64,000 nt of DNA from Cynocephalus volans (lineage: Eukaryota > Chordata > Mammalia > Dermoptera > Cynocephalidae), in assembly GCF_027409185.1 (NCBI RefSeq), contig NC_084462.1:23783577-23847576 (forward strand), read 5' to 3'. The position numbers and the translations under genes are program-made. This document shows positions 22,635 to 33,190 of this stretch, in pieces. Below the pieces are notes generated by a model, which ran no database searches, was not told the origin of the DNA, and saw only the letters and a list, made by a program, of their open reading frames with translations. Position 1 is the stretch's first letter. Every line of letters starts with the position of its first letter.

Positions 22635-22762
22635 GTGGAAAGGGATGGAAAGGGCACAAGCCATGGTGGCACAAGTCCTGGTTCAGACCTGGGTCACTGT
22701 GAGACTCTGGCCAAGCGAGAACTTTCTCCAGGCCTCAGTTTCCTCTTTCTCTGCAGGAGCCA
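22635..22762 (-). mobile_element. MIR SINE
   Basis: Reversed MIR: CTGGTTCAGACCTGGGTCAC, CTCTGGCCAAG, CAGGCCTCAGTTTCCTCTTT. Confidence 0.65.
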
Positions 22763-22894
22763 GCATGATAATCAGCCATGCTCCAACCCCTTAGCTGAAA
22801 TTTAGTCTTGGATATATTTTACACACTTGAGCTGCCGAAATCAATTCTTTTCCCCCCTGCCCCTGGATTAGGGTACACGCCCTTGGAGTCGGGG

Positions 22895-23300
22895 GTGTCT
22901 TAGAGTCAAGGGAACCACCGAGGTGCGGGGCCTCCGCGGTCCTAGAGAGGGCGCCTCGGCAGCGGACGCCGGCAGCACTTCCGGCCTTTGTGTGTCGGCG
23001 GCGACGGCAGCCTGCCGGGGTCAGGGCCGGAGGCGTCGGTTGGGGTTCCCAGCTCGAAGGCGTTTGTTCTCCAAACACCGAGCGTTAGTCTCGGCTTGTT
23101 CAACCCTGGCACCGCATCTTTTCCACTGCTCCCACATTTTTGGTCACGTCCTCATTTGTGCCCCCAGCCGGCCGGGAAGACTAAAGGGAGGAGAACGGTT
23201 CGACCCCTCGTTTCAGCCGTCCCTGGAGCCGGCCTGGCTGCAGAATTCAGGACGACCCCGCGTCCTCCCAAGTCCACGCTGCTGTCCGCTCTGGATCCCT
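22895..23300. promoter_or_regulatory. Orphan CpG island
   Basis: About 400 bases that are strongly GC-rich and dense in CpG in the middle of AT-rich repeat. It contains an ETS-like CACTTCCGG at about 22976-22984 and three blocks shared in order with the ZKSCAN1 promoter: TCCTAGAGAG (22940), TTCCGGCCTTTGTG (22979), GAGGCGTCGG (23030). No gene with a recognisable product begins here in either direction. It could be the promoter of a non-coding transcript, of a lost zinc-finger gene, or the relic of a duplicated promoter. Confidence 0.6.
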
Positions 23301-23324
23301 TGGCCTTCAGTTTTCTTTATTCTC

Positions 23325-23660
23325 CAACATGCACTTAATAACCCCAGCGTTGGGCTAGGTATAGGGGAAGTGAGGATTCAGGCAAGATTCTTGCCTTTCA
23401 CAGAATGGGACACTATATATAGCAAGGGTACTGACGTATGTTCTTAATATACTGAGATACGGTAAGAGAGATGCAGATAAAGAGCTGCTACTGTGGGGAT
23501 CAGGGAAGACTTCCGCACAGGTATTCCGCACAGGAGGGGTAGGAATTGGATCTGTGGAAATGCCCAACCATCCGAGAAGAACATCCCAGGTACAGCTCCA
23601 GCAAAAGCTCAAAGGTGAAAAAGTCAGAACTGCAGAGAGAGTGGTAAATATTTCAACACC
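23325..23660 (+). mobile_element. L2 LINE 3' fragment
   Basis: AACATGCACTTAATAACCCC, GGGACACTATATATAGC and the AGGGAAGACTTCCGCACAGG ... AAGAACATCCCAGGTACAGC tail words of L2. It starts at the edge of the CpG island. Confidence 0.5.
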
Positions 23661-23814
23661 ATCCTGATAACTGTTTATTCTGTTCTGGGTAGTGGAAATT
23701 AAAGAATGTGTGACCACAGATCCCTGCTCTAGAGATTGTTAAATCTCTTCTGCTAAAAATAACCAAGTCCCTTAAAAAATAAAATAAATCTTGGTTTGTT
23801 TTCTAGAGATAGTA

Positions 23815-23975
23815 TAGTAGAATGAGAGCTGATTGTCCAATTTACTTAACCTTTCTGATCCTCAGATTCCTCGTTTCTAAAGGAGGGATAACAATAGTAC
23901 ATATTTAATAGGGAGAAATCAATGAGGTTAATGTGTGTAAAGCAGCCACCACAGTGCATGTGGCGGGTAGTGCTA
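23815..23975 (-). mobile_element. MIR SINE
   Basis: Reversed MIR: CAATTTACTTAACCTTTCTG, CTCAGATTCCTCGTTTCTAA, AATGAGGTTAATGTGTGTAA. Confidence 0.65.
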
Positions 23976-24023
23976 ATAAGTGGTAGCTTTGTCGTTTTTT
24001 TTGTTTTTGTTTTTACTATTAAT

Positions 24024-24054
24024 AAACATTGAGAATGTGATATTCTCAATGTTT
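24024..24054. repeat. Perfect 13-bp inverted repeat
   Basis: Arms AAACATTGAGAAT (24024-24036) and ATTCTCAATGTTT (24042-24054) around the loop GTGAT. It lies just after a T-rich run at 23994-24015. Confidence 0.9.
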
Positions 24055-26990
24055 GTGCTCTTCCCATCATAGAGCCTCCTTCTGTGTACTGTGAACAATG
24101 TGGGAAGAGGAAGAGAATATGTAAATTCCAGAAAGTGATAGGAAAGATGTGTGTGGGAACTTGACGTCAACCTATTCAGTCCTCACAAAATTTGGATGGG
24201 AAATCATCTATCTATCCTCTGTTATTATACCCATAACGTCTTACACCGTTTTTATCAGAGCGGAAGCAAGCACAATAATGTATACTTTAAAAAAATAAGT
24301 ATACTTTTGTATTTCTCTATGCAAAATCACTTTTTAATGACATTTTTATGTGATTTGAAATGTATACATCTTGGAACCTCCTTCTAAGACTCTCATGAGT
24401 TCAGGACCTGCCTATAGAAAACATTCGGAGAATCACTGAGAAAACCAAAGTTGTCTTCATTTATAGAATTTCTGCCTTTTTTCCCCCTTCTTGGGAACTG
24501 AAGGAGAATGTTTTCTCTTCCTCCTCCCTTTCTTTTGTGTTTTCTGGGTTTTCTTCGGCATGTGGGGGCGGGGGAAGGTAGGTCTTTTTTCCTAAGAGCA
24601 ATTATTAAGCCCAATTTCCTTGTAAAGTGTAATTCTCTGTTCGAAAGCCTGTGCCCAGCAATCAAAACAAGACCAAGGCTGGTAGGGTTGGAGCAGACTA
24701 CTCAAAATTATGTACTTTTGTGACCAAAACTTCAAGAAAATACAATAGCAATCCTAATTATGTCCCAATCAATATCTTTTTAACTATGCTAACTTTTAAA
24801 TTAGGGTTAACTTAAAATGTCAGCACAGTTAAAAAGACACAATTCCTAATAAATAAAAGAATACTATAGTATATGAGAATTTACCTTAAAAATAAAAGGA
24901 GAAAGTAGCTTGGAAGGGCCATGTGGTAAGGTTGAGGCTATTGAGTTAGGGAGACACAGGCAAATACAGAAAGATTAGGGGCAACTGTGCAATAAGCTTT
25001 TCCAGAAATAAAGCATGTGGCCTCATGAGCGAACAGGAGGAAAGGTGGTTGTGTACAGTACTGGAATACCCCACAGCTTGCTGAATTCAGCTTTACTGGT
25101 GTGCTTTGCTTCCAGGTGCTATTGCTTAGTGGTACAAAATATCAGCATGCTAAGAAAACTTGTGTATGAACAACAGGATTTCCTATTATGCTAATATTAT
25201 TCTCCTATTTACCAAGTGTATCTGAGCTCATTCATACTCCAGAAACACATATTCTAGCTAAACAGACTGTATCTGGTCATTTTTTTTCCTTTGGGTCCTT
25301 CTACAATTCAAGCTATATTTTTTCTTAATTTTTTCTCAGGAGAGAATGCCATGGATAATAATTTTTGCTTCTATAGCAGAGACGCACAGTTGTCAAGAAC
25401 CGGGAAGGCAGATGGGGGAAAAATGGGATGGGGCAGGTGAGACTGAAATACACACAGTGCAGGTAGTCCTCAAGTTACAAGTGTGCAATTTACTAACATG
25501 TGCAAGAATAGTGGCCAGTTGCACTGTGCCACCTTCTCTCTATACTCCCAGACACCCCCACAATCCACCACCCCTGTGGGCTCTGACCAGCAACCGGGAG
25601 TTATGGCTCAAGGAAATGTCTGATCTGGCATCTCTTCCCTACCACCTTCTTCCAAGTCCCTCAGAGAAACCACGTCCTCATTGCCATCTTTTCCTGGCCG
25701 TCACTGCTCGCCATTTGGTTAATCCATCTCAGGCTCTCTTTTACACAGGTACACAAGCTCCCTCTTTATGTCCCTGCCATAGGCCTCTGCCTTTCATCAC
25801 TTGCCTTATTAAACCTTCGGGAACCGACTGTCTTTTTTTGTCTTACCATGTTCATTCCATTTGTCAACTCAAAAATGACAATAATCGTGGCTGATTTGAT
25901 CAACGATAATCCAGAGATACAACTGTTATCAAGAAAAGAGAAAGTAAAAGAAAAGAATAAGTATCGAAGTGAAATTACACAGCATCTATCAGCGTCCTAA
26001 TCATTTGAAAACCCAGGTACCTCACTCAGAATCTCCACAGACAGAAGCTCTTCCTTTGGTGATCTCCTCAACTCTTCAAATACTAACATCCAGAATGAAG
26101 AAAATAGTGTTTCTAACCCAGTTTTATTATTTTCCTTTTGTATTTAGATGCTAGAATTGCAATAATTGTGATGATACTGTTTTTCACTGCTTGTACAAAG
26201 CGTTTCATCTACATTATGTTTTTGTGAGAGTGTAATTACTGTCTATAACACTGAGAAACTGAGATCCAAATTCCCAATAGCCCATTCTAATGGACTATTG
26301 GAATATAATACTGTTGTATATTAGAGATTACCATTTATATGTTAGTATTTTAGTCTTCTCATATTTTACTGTTGTGAAATAATTTTTCTTCATTCAACCC
26401 ACATTTATTAGCTTCCTGCTAATGACTTGAGACATAACACTTTTAATCATTCTGCATGGACATCTTTCTAACATGTGTGACACCTTCCCATGTGTATGTG
26501 ATTTAACTTGTTTTTACTAACTCAGTCAACATTATGAAAATCCTTTACACAATGAGGTTCTCAAGGCTCTTTGGTCTTATACTAAATAGTCCGAGTCACA
26601 TCACTTTCTTCCTTTCATTGTACATTTTCTTTTTACAGAAAAAGTAAACAGAATCCTCATATACTCAGATAATTTGCCCAATTAAACATGAATCCTGCTT
26701 TTGTGTCAGTTATTTTAATAGTCTCTGTTCTCAACCACGTGGTTCTGCTGCTAGAAAGGTTGTACTGGAAGTAAAACTATGGCAAGGAGAATTGATCTTT
26801 CATGGCAGTTGACTTCCCAAGGGCTCCATCTATGAGAATAATCATAAATGTTATTCCCTAAAGGATCCCTCCATAGCACTGGCCTGTTCCGAGCCTTGAT
26901 TTTGTCTATTTTTAAAGGAGACATAGAACTTGTCCTCCCACCTCATTGAAGATTCAGTGGGAAAAGATATATGAAAGCACTGTGTAAACT
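24055..26990. other. Intergenic, no recognised gene
   Basis: AT-rich sequence without recognisable exons. 26330-26500 has weak LINE-like words. The 182-codon open frame at 25346-25894 has no low-entropy domain pattern, no conserved context and is not accepted as a gene. Confidence 0.4.
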
Positions 26991-26996
26991 ATAAAA

Positions 26997-27100
26997 TAAT
27001 AACGTGTAATAATAGCTGCTAAGTGTTTGGCACCTACTAGGAACCAGGAATGGTACAGGGTGCTTTATATCCATGATACTATCACTTTTAAAACTCTGAA
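26997..27100 (+). mobile_element. MIR SINE
   Basis: AATAGCTGCTAAGTGTTTGG, ACCTACTAGGAACCAGGAAT, GGTGCTTTATATCCATGATA: the MIR 5' half. Confidence 0.6.
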
Positions 27101-27224
27101 TGAAACCTAGGGTCTGGGGTCTCCCAAATGCCCAGGCACTCACCCCCACTAAAAGGCCCAAAACAGGAAGTGAGCCAGTCATAACCCCTTGTTCTGAGTT
27201 TCTGTTCTTACAGGAGGCAGCAGG

Positions 27225-27795
27225 AAGTCATGAACCATGAAATACTAGACTATCCTCAAAATATATCAGCTGAAACTGAAATAGGGCCCCAGAGATGAAC
27301 TTTGGTGAATCTTCACCCAAGAAAGAGCCAGGATCCCCACACCTACCTGCCCCTGTTTTATGTCATGAGTCAGCCACGACAGGAAGTCTCAATTTGCCAC
27401 TTCTGGACTGTAACCTGTACTAGCCGAGGGCTCAAGGTTTAGTCCATGTGACAATTTCCTGAAGTCCCACTGTTGCCCAAAGGCCACATTCCTTCCCGGG
27501 TCCAAATGCAAATTTGGGCTTCAGAAATAAGCAGTGAACTATGTCCCATAGTCAACAAGTCCAAATTGAACAAGTTCATATCTTTCATTTATATGTGAGC
27601 ACCTCAATGAGAACTTGGGCAGGGAGTTAGGTTGGAATTTCGGCCATATAAGAAGACCCTTATCCCTTGTTCAGGGAGACAATGCTTTGGGAGCAATCCC
27701 CAGTGTTCTCCTTACTTGCAAGTAATAAAGCCTTTTCCCCCTCTCCAGTCGTGGTTGCACTCTCCGAGGTACAGACCCCCATTGTCTGGTAACAA
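27225..27795 (+). mobile_element. Endogenous retrovirus LTR (solo, gamma-type layout)
   Basis: Has an LTR promoter layout: a TATA-like CCATATAAGAAGACCC at about 27644-27659, a poly(A) signal AATAAAGCC at about 27724, and a pyrimidine-rich U5 ending around GTCTGGTAAC. No gag, pol or env sequence follows, so it is a solo LTR or heavily deleted copy. The exact borders are not resolved. Confidence 0.5.
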
Positions 27796-27947
27796 GATCT
27801 GCAAGGTTAGAAGTATCATGCGTAGTACCTCAGTGAGAAAACTGGCATTCAGAGAGCTGCCAAAGACCAATAGCCACAACGTGGCAGAATCAAGTCACTT
27901 TAGCCTTAATGCCCAGAATCTTTTCATTAAAATCCTTCTCCAGGTCT

Positions 27948-28039
27948 GGCCGGTTAGCTCAGTTGGTTAGAGGACAGTGTAATGACACCAAGGTCAGGGG
28001 TTCAGATCCACATACAGGCCAGCTTCAAAAAAAAAAAAA
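27948..28039 (+). mobile_element. tRNA-derived SINE, monomer, with target-site duplication
   Basis: Begins GGCCGGTTAGCTCAGTTGG, an almost perfect tRNA box A, with box B-like GGGGTTCAGATCC and a 13-A tail. TTCTCCAGGTC (27936-27946) and TTCTCCAGATG (28068-28078) are the target-site duplication with two differing bases. Confidence 0.85.
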
Positions 28040-28079
28040 TACTAATAATAAATAAAAATAAATAGAATTCTCCAGATGT

Positions 28080-29230
28080 AGGCTCTTGATTTTCTCTCTG
28101 TCCACAAGAGCAGTGTTTAAAGTTTGTAAGCAGAGGCGGATGGGGTGACAGAGGTGGATAAGCAGCCTCTTCACACAGCTGGCTGAGTAGCCAACTCTCC
28201 ACAATCTTGCATTTAAGAACAGGCCCCAGGCCATCTGGAAAATCCATGGGCTCTACATTTTTGGTAGTTTTTCTGCGTAATGTGAAAGAAGAAAATTAAG
28301 AGAAGTGAGTAGTAAGATATCATACGCAAGAGATAGCCAGAGATGTCAGAATATTCTTTACCAGAAGTTGTCTTCTTCATGTTATCAAGTAGATATACAG
28401 GTGACAAAGAATACGGAAAAACAAGAACTTGGTTGCTTTTTTGAAAACAGCTAAACAACAAAGTAAAATCTTAAGAAATGCAGCAAAGCCCTTTGCCATA
28501 AACGCTAAAATGTCTTCTTTGGGTTTTGAGAACAGTTCGATTTATAACCTGTACACAGCCATATATTTTATTCTTTAGAAAAATCTAAAGCTCTTTCTTC
28601 CTGCTCCAAAATGGCCTGTCTGCTCTCTCAGGACCTCCCCTCAGCAGCATTATAGTGAGCCCCTTGACAACCCTCCCCTGTTGGATTCCTGCTTCTGGAT
28701 CCCACTTTGACCTCTTTCTTGAGTAATCCTCTTATGGTGAGGCATGTCCTCCATGACACTTCCTGAAATAGAGTGCCTGTGGGGTACATATTTTGAAAAC
28801 TCACATATCTGAAAATATCTTTTTTGCTCCCCTCACAACTATTTTATAGTTTGGGTGTAAAATTTGAAACAAGAAAGTAGCTCAGAAAAATCTAAAAAAT
28901 GCGAGGTTTGCTAAATTTATCGGGCCCACAGAGATAGGAGCCTGGAGCTTCAGTCACATCTCCCTGGCTCTTGTCTGGGATCATTGCTAAAAATCACATG
29001 CTAGTAGAAACTTGCAGACTAGCTGGCACCACCTGTGGGTATAGATAACACAAATGTTACCACTAATTGTACAATGTTACTCTCGTGTTATTTTAGTCTG
29101 TTATTGTTGTTGCAATGTAGACTTTGTGACTCAAAGATCACTGTAGAGCCAATCAGTAGCTCCTGTTATTTTAATCAAGCAAAGTAAATTCATGACAACT
29201 TTGGAACTGCCCCTTTAAGATTCTTCTTTT
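28080..29230. other. Intergenic, no recognised gene
   Basis: No exon, RNA gene or confidently named repeat. Confidence 0.35.
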
Positions 29231-29234
29231 TCCC

Positions 29235-29900
29235 TTAAATACTGATTAAATCTATGTTGGAAATTATTTTCCCTTGTAATTTTGCCTTCTAACTTCCAGT
29301 GTTGCTGTTAAGAAGTCCAACAGTATTCTGATTCTCAGTTCTTTATATGAGAAATCTTTTTTATTTCTGGAAATCTTTGAGTTCTAAAATTTCACATTGA
29401 TGAGTATGTTTTGTTTGTTTATTTCCCATTCATCTTGCTGAGCATTCTGTGGGCTGTACCTGTTCTTTATTTCTGAGAAATTTTCTTAAATTTTATCAAC
29501 AATTTCCCCAACTTAATTTTCTCCATTCTCTCTTTCTGAAATTCCTAAAATTCTGATGTCGAACTTCTGGGTTGATTCTCTAATTTTCATAACCTTTTCA
29601 CTCATGTTGTTAATCTCTTTGTCTTTTTCTTTTGTTTGCTGGGATATTTCCTTCACCCTCTCCTCTATTGATTTTTTTTTTTTTCATTTTTGCTCTCATA
29701 TTTTGCATTTCCAAGTTATTCCTTTTGTTTTCTGAATGTTCATTCTCTAGAACATCCTGAAATTTCTTCTTCTGTCCTGAAGGACATTAACTGCAGTGGT
29801 TTCTGTAAAAGGTTTTCCTCTGCTCCTTGCATCGTTATGGTTTCCTGGTTTTTCTTTTTTTGTGGCCTGCTTTTATTTAAATGGCTCAAAGATGTCTCCT
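29235..29900. repeat. Pyrimidine-rich old interspersed repeat, unclassified
   Basis: T/C-rich stretch with words seen in a widespread old mammalian repeat (TTGATTCTCTAATTTTCATA, CATTTTTGCTCTCATATTTT, TTTTCTGAATGTTCATTCTC). I recognise the type but not the family name. The 80-codon frame at 29690 is a by-product of the base composition. Confidence 0.4.
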
Positions 29901-29924
29901 ATATTGTCTTCATAGTAGGTTGGG

Positions 29925-30425
29925 ACCCTTAGCTCAAATCCCACCAGCTAGTGCTAATCTCAAATGCTTACACATCCAACTGCTTTAAGTATAGCCCAAA
30001 TAAGTATATTTTAGCCATTTAGAGCCTGCCAGCTTGTATGCCCTGCAAAAATGCATCCAGCATCTGCTAGCCATAGATAAGATAAGCCCCGGGGCTATAA
30101 AGGACCCCAAACTGCTGCTGTACTTCAGAGTTTTTTGACCCAGAGACTCCCCACCTTGGTGCTAAGTGACATCTCCTGGACACATAAGCCCCCTTTCTGA
30201 TTCTTCTTTCCCTTGAGAATTTCCTTGCGCTTTTCCCCTTCTGGGCAGTGGCCAGCACCACAGCTGTCTCTGTGAGGTCTTTTGAGAGGGGCCTCTCCTT
30301 TCATGTACTCCTGTCCAAAATCTGCCCAATAAAGCTTGTTGTGCAATCCTGCTGTGTCCTGGTCCTGCCTCTTCCTTGATCCTCCCCAAAATCTTCAAAC
30401 TCACCACACCTACCGTGAGATTTGG
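29925..30425 (+). mobile_element. Endogenous retrovirus LTR
   Basis: Has U3-R-U5 layout: TATA-like GGCTATAAAGGACCCC at about 30092, poly(A) signal CAATAAAGCTTGTTG at about 30328, and a pyrimidine-rich U5. The stretch 30430-30830 may be leader sequence but has no retroviral frame. Family not assigned. Confidence 0.5.
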
Positions 30426-30904
30426 GCTTTTCTCAAACGTGTTGGCTGTCCACTCACATGTCAACATGGAGCTCTGGGAAGCTGACCAGAAGGCTCTGGG
30501 TGTGGGCAGGCTTGTCCACTATGAGCGTCCCTTAGATGATCTGGTGGGAACTGGACTCCCAACTGTCGGTATCTGTAGATTTTGTCTCTTGGTCAGTTAC
30601 TCCAGAGGAAAATTCTCCAGTCTCCTACCTGAGGAAACCAAGCCTGGCTGCCACTCTGGATGCCAACAGAGGAAAGGACTTGACCCTTGAAGGTGGGCGG
30701 GGTAAGGCCAAGGCTGCCCATCCACGGTGGGTCTGAGATCCCACACCCCTCAGGCTACCAACCAGACCCAGCTGGACTGGGGAACACCAGGCACAGTGAG
30801 GGTGTGAGTGCTATAAGAACACAGGGGGACTAAATGAATATTTACCTCCTGAATGGTGAGACTCTCCCCCACCCCTGCCCAAGAGATTGCTTTTTCCTAG
30901 AACA

Positions 30905-31275
30905 GGAAATGGCAAATTTTTTCTGTAAAGGACCAGTTAGTGACTATTTTAGGCCTTGCGCACCACGTGATAGATGTCTTTTTAAATTTTTAAAAAATTT
31001 TATTATTTTTTCTTTCATTCTTTCTTTTATTTTTATTTTGATGTCACAACTACTCAACTCCTCTGTTGCAGCACAAAAGCAAACATAGACAATATGTAAA
31101 TGAAGGAGCATAGCCGTGTTTTAGGAAAAACTTTATTTATGGATTCTGGCATTTGATTATCATATAACTTTCCTACATTGTGAACAATTATTCTTTCAAT
31201 TTTTTCAACTATTGAAAGATGTGAAATTCTTAGATCATTGTCTGTAAAACCTAGGCAGCCAGCTGCACTTGGCCC
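30905..31275. mobile_element. hAT-type non-autonomous DNA transposon, with inserts
   Basis: Recognisable words are GGCAAATTTTTTCTGTAAAG, ACCAGTTAGTGACTATTTTA, CACAACTACTCAACTCCTCT, GCATAGCCGTGTTTTAGG, AAAACTTTATTTATGGATTC and TTGGCCCGGATG. Several blocks are widened by later sequence. Confidence 0.55.
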
Positions 31276-31279
31276 GGAT

Positions 31280-31725
31280 GCGGCAGTATGTCAACCCCTA
31301 TCCCAGGACATTGTAGTCAGAAGTTTATTGCCGAAGTCCTCTGAAACTTTCTTAACCTGCCCAGCAATGCCTCCCAGAACTGACTGTTGTCTGTGTGTTA
31401 GTGGTTCTTTCTCCCTCATGCAGCCTCCAAAATATGCCATGGAAATTTAGACATTTATGAATTGCCTTGGAATTGAAAGGTGGTAACAGCAATCCCAAGG
31501 TTCCTGCCAACTCCTACCCCGGGTGGAACAAGTTGCTGATTGTTCCCTCTCCCTGGATGTTAACCAAGATGATAAACGAGTACAGTGGGAGGAGATATCT
31601 GGCAACGGTGGGGGCTCCAAGACACAGCCCTGATCCAGGCCTTGTGCTTACTGAAGTCAGAACCTCTGTCCCCGAGCAATAAACATTGCTTTAAATAGCT
31701 CAGTCCCTGTCTGTTCTCAACTTTC
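31280..31725 (+). mobile_element. Probable LTR
   Basis: Ends with an LTR-like poly(A) region (GAGCAATAAACATTGC at about 31675) and a short U5-like tail. The upstream part lacks diagnostic words, so this is tentative. Confidence 0.35.
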
Positions 31726-31834
31726 AAATTATCAAGGAAAGCAATCCCACCTTTCTTAGTTGCAGGGGCAGAATGGGGGTTTGGAACAGAAAAGAGCTTC
31801 TTGTGCCACTTATGCGTGTATATTTGAGGGCAAG

Positions 31835-32075
31835 TCAGTTCTCCTAGCTAAGCTTCAATGTCTTTATCTTTAAAATGGGTATAATTATCACTACCTCATT
31901 TGGTATTTGTGTGGATTAGTAAAATAGCATATAAAAAGTCCCTGTCACTTGACAGGTGCTTAACAAATGGTGGATATTACCATTCTAATGCATCTAGACA
32001 AGGAAACTCAGAGGAGATAAGGCACCATCCAAAGGGCACAGAGCTCATACAGGTTGGAGGCAGGAATACAATGTG
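31835..32075. mobile_element. Two MIR fragments, head to head
   Basis: 31835-31985 is a reversed MIR (CTTCAATGTCTTTATCTTTA, GACAGGTGCTTAACAAATGG); 31995-32075 is a plus-strand MIR 3' part (CAAGGAAACTCAGAGGAGAT). Confidence 0.55.
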
Positions 32076-32079
32076 TTTT

Positions 32080-32985
32080 TTTGACTTTCCAGCTAATATT
32101 CTTTCTTCTACCCTGTTCTGCTTGAGGAGAAGGCCTTAGTTCTCTTTTTACTACATTTGAAATGCTAAGGTAGGGAAGGTGTCAGAGCTCTGGGATTTTA
32201 GGGGATGAAGGTTCCCCTCTTTTTTAATACCCCTCGCCTACGTTGGTTTATGCTGCAGGTAACAGACCCTCTCCTCTCACAGTCAGTCACTGGGCAAAGC
32301 TGAGCTCCTCTGTGCACCGCATGGTGCAGAAAGTATGGGTAGGCACCACCCCTGCCCTCTCGACCCCTGTCCTGAGGCAGGCTCTCTTCCCCTCCGCAGG
32401 GCTGCTCCGCCTGGACAGCTACAAAGATTCTTTGTAATGTGTTTACACGAGGAAGGGGTGAAAGCAGGATCTGGCTGTGCTCTACCACATGGGCCCACCA
32501 GCCCTGTTTACAGAAGGAGAGAGGGAGCCAAGACAGATGACCTTGTTGCCTCAGTGCCCAATTAGAAACATAACCAAAATTCTGTGCCTCAGTCTCCTTG
32601 TTCCTGGGCTTTGCCACACAGAAGCAGTGCAGAGGAGCCTCTTGACTCAGGGAGGCCTGTTGACTCGGCTGGGTGACAGATGTTTGCACAGGGAGGGAGT
32701 TGGCAGCAGCCATCTGGCTGCTCTCTGGCTGAGCTGCAGAACATTTGTAGGTCAGGCACCCTCTGTGCTCCAGGGCCTCTGGGGAGGCAGCCCCCAGCCA
32801 ACTCTGTTTCTGAGATGCCCATCTTTTCTTTGACAGTGAATCCTGGCAATTTGGGGGAAAATTCTTGAGACATTGCTATTTTTAAACTTTTTTCCCCTTT
32901 AATTCATATCCAAACCAAATAAATTGTTTTTGCAAGGTGGTGAGAAATGCAGTTTTCCACATTTAAAGAATGGTGACAGTTATAT
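32080..32985. other. Intergenic, no recognised gene
   Basis: Relatively GC-rich; overlapping open frames occur on both strands at 32198-32873, but none has a domain, splice context or codon bias that separates it from the others. Confidence 0.35.
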
Positions 32986-32989
32986 AGAG

Positions 32990-33190
32990 TACCTCGCAGT
33001 GAACAAAGCATTGCCCTCTCCACTCCTTTGCACTGTCCTCACTACAGCTAGTGAGTAGCAGTCGCCAAAAGTCATCCCTGTTTTACAGATAAAGAGTTGA
33101 AACGCAGAGAGGTCGAGTCATTAGCACAAAACCACACCCCCACTGAGAGCAGAGGCCAGAGAGTAAACCCAGATTTTATGTTCTTTCCAC
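32990..33190 (+). mobile_element. MIR SINE
   Basis: ATATAGAGTACCTCGCAGTG, CCTGTTTTACAGATAAAGAG, GCAGAGAGGTCGAGTCATTA. L2-like sequence follows at about 33645-33900. Confidence 0.55.

Noticed and set aside
22923..23447. 174-codon open frame in the orphan CpG island
   Set aside because: Long frames are expected in GC-rich DNA poor in stop codons. An overlapping frame exists in another phase, the frame runs on into an L2 fragment, and no domain is seen.
25346..25894. 182-codon open frame
   Set aside because: No recognisable domain, no nearby promoter, no codon-use contrast with the flanks. Probably chance, though homology searching would settle it.
27948..28039. Functional tRNA gene suggested by GGTTAGCTCAGTTGG
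   Set aside because: It has an A-tail and target-site duplication, lacks a foldable acceptor stem, and has sister copies at three other positions; it is a SINE.
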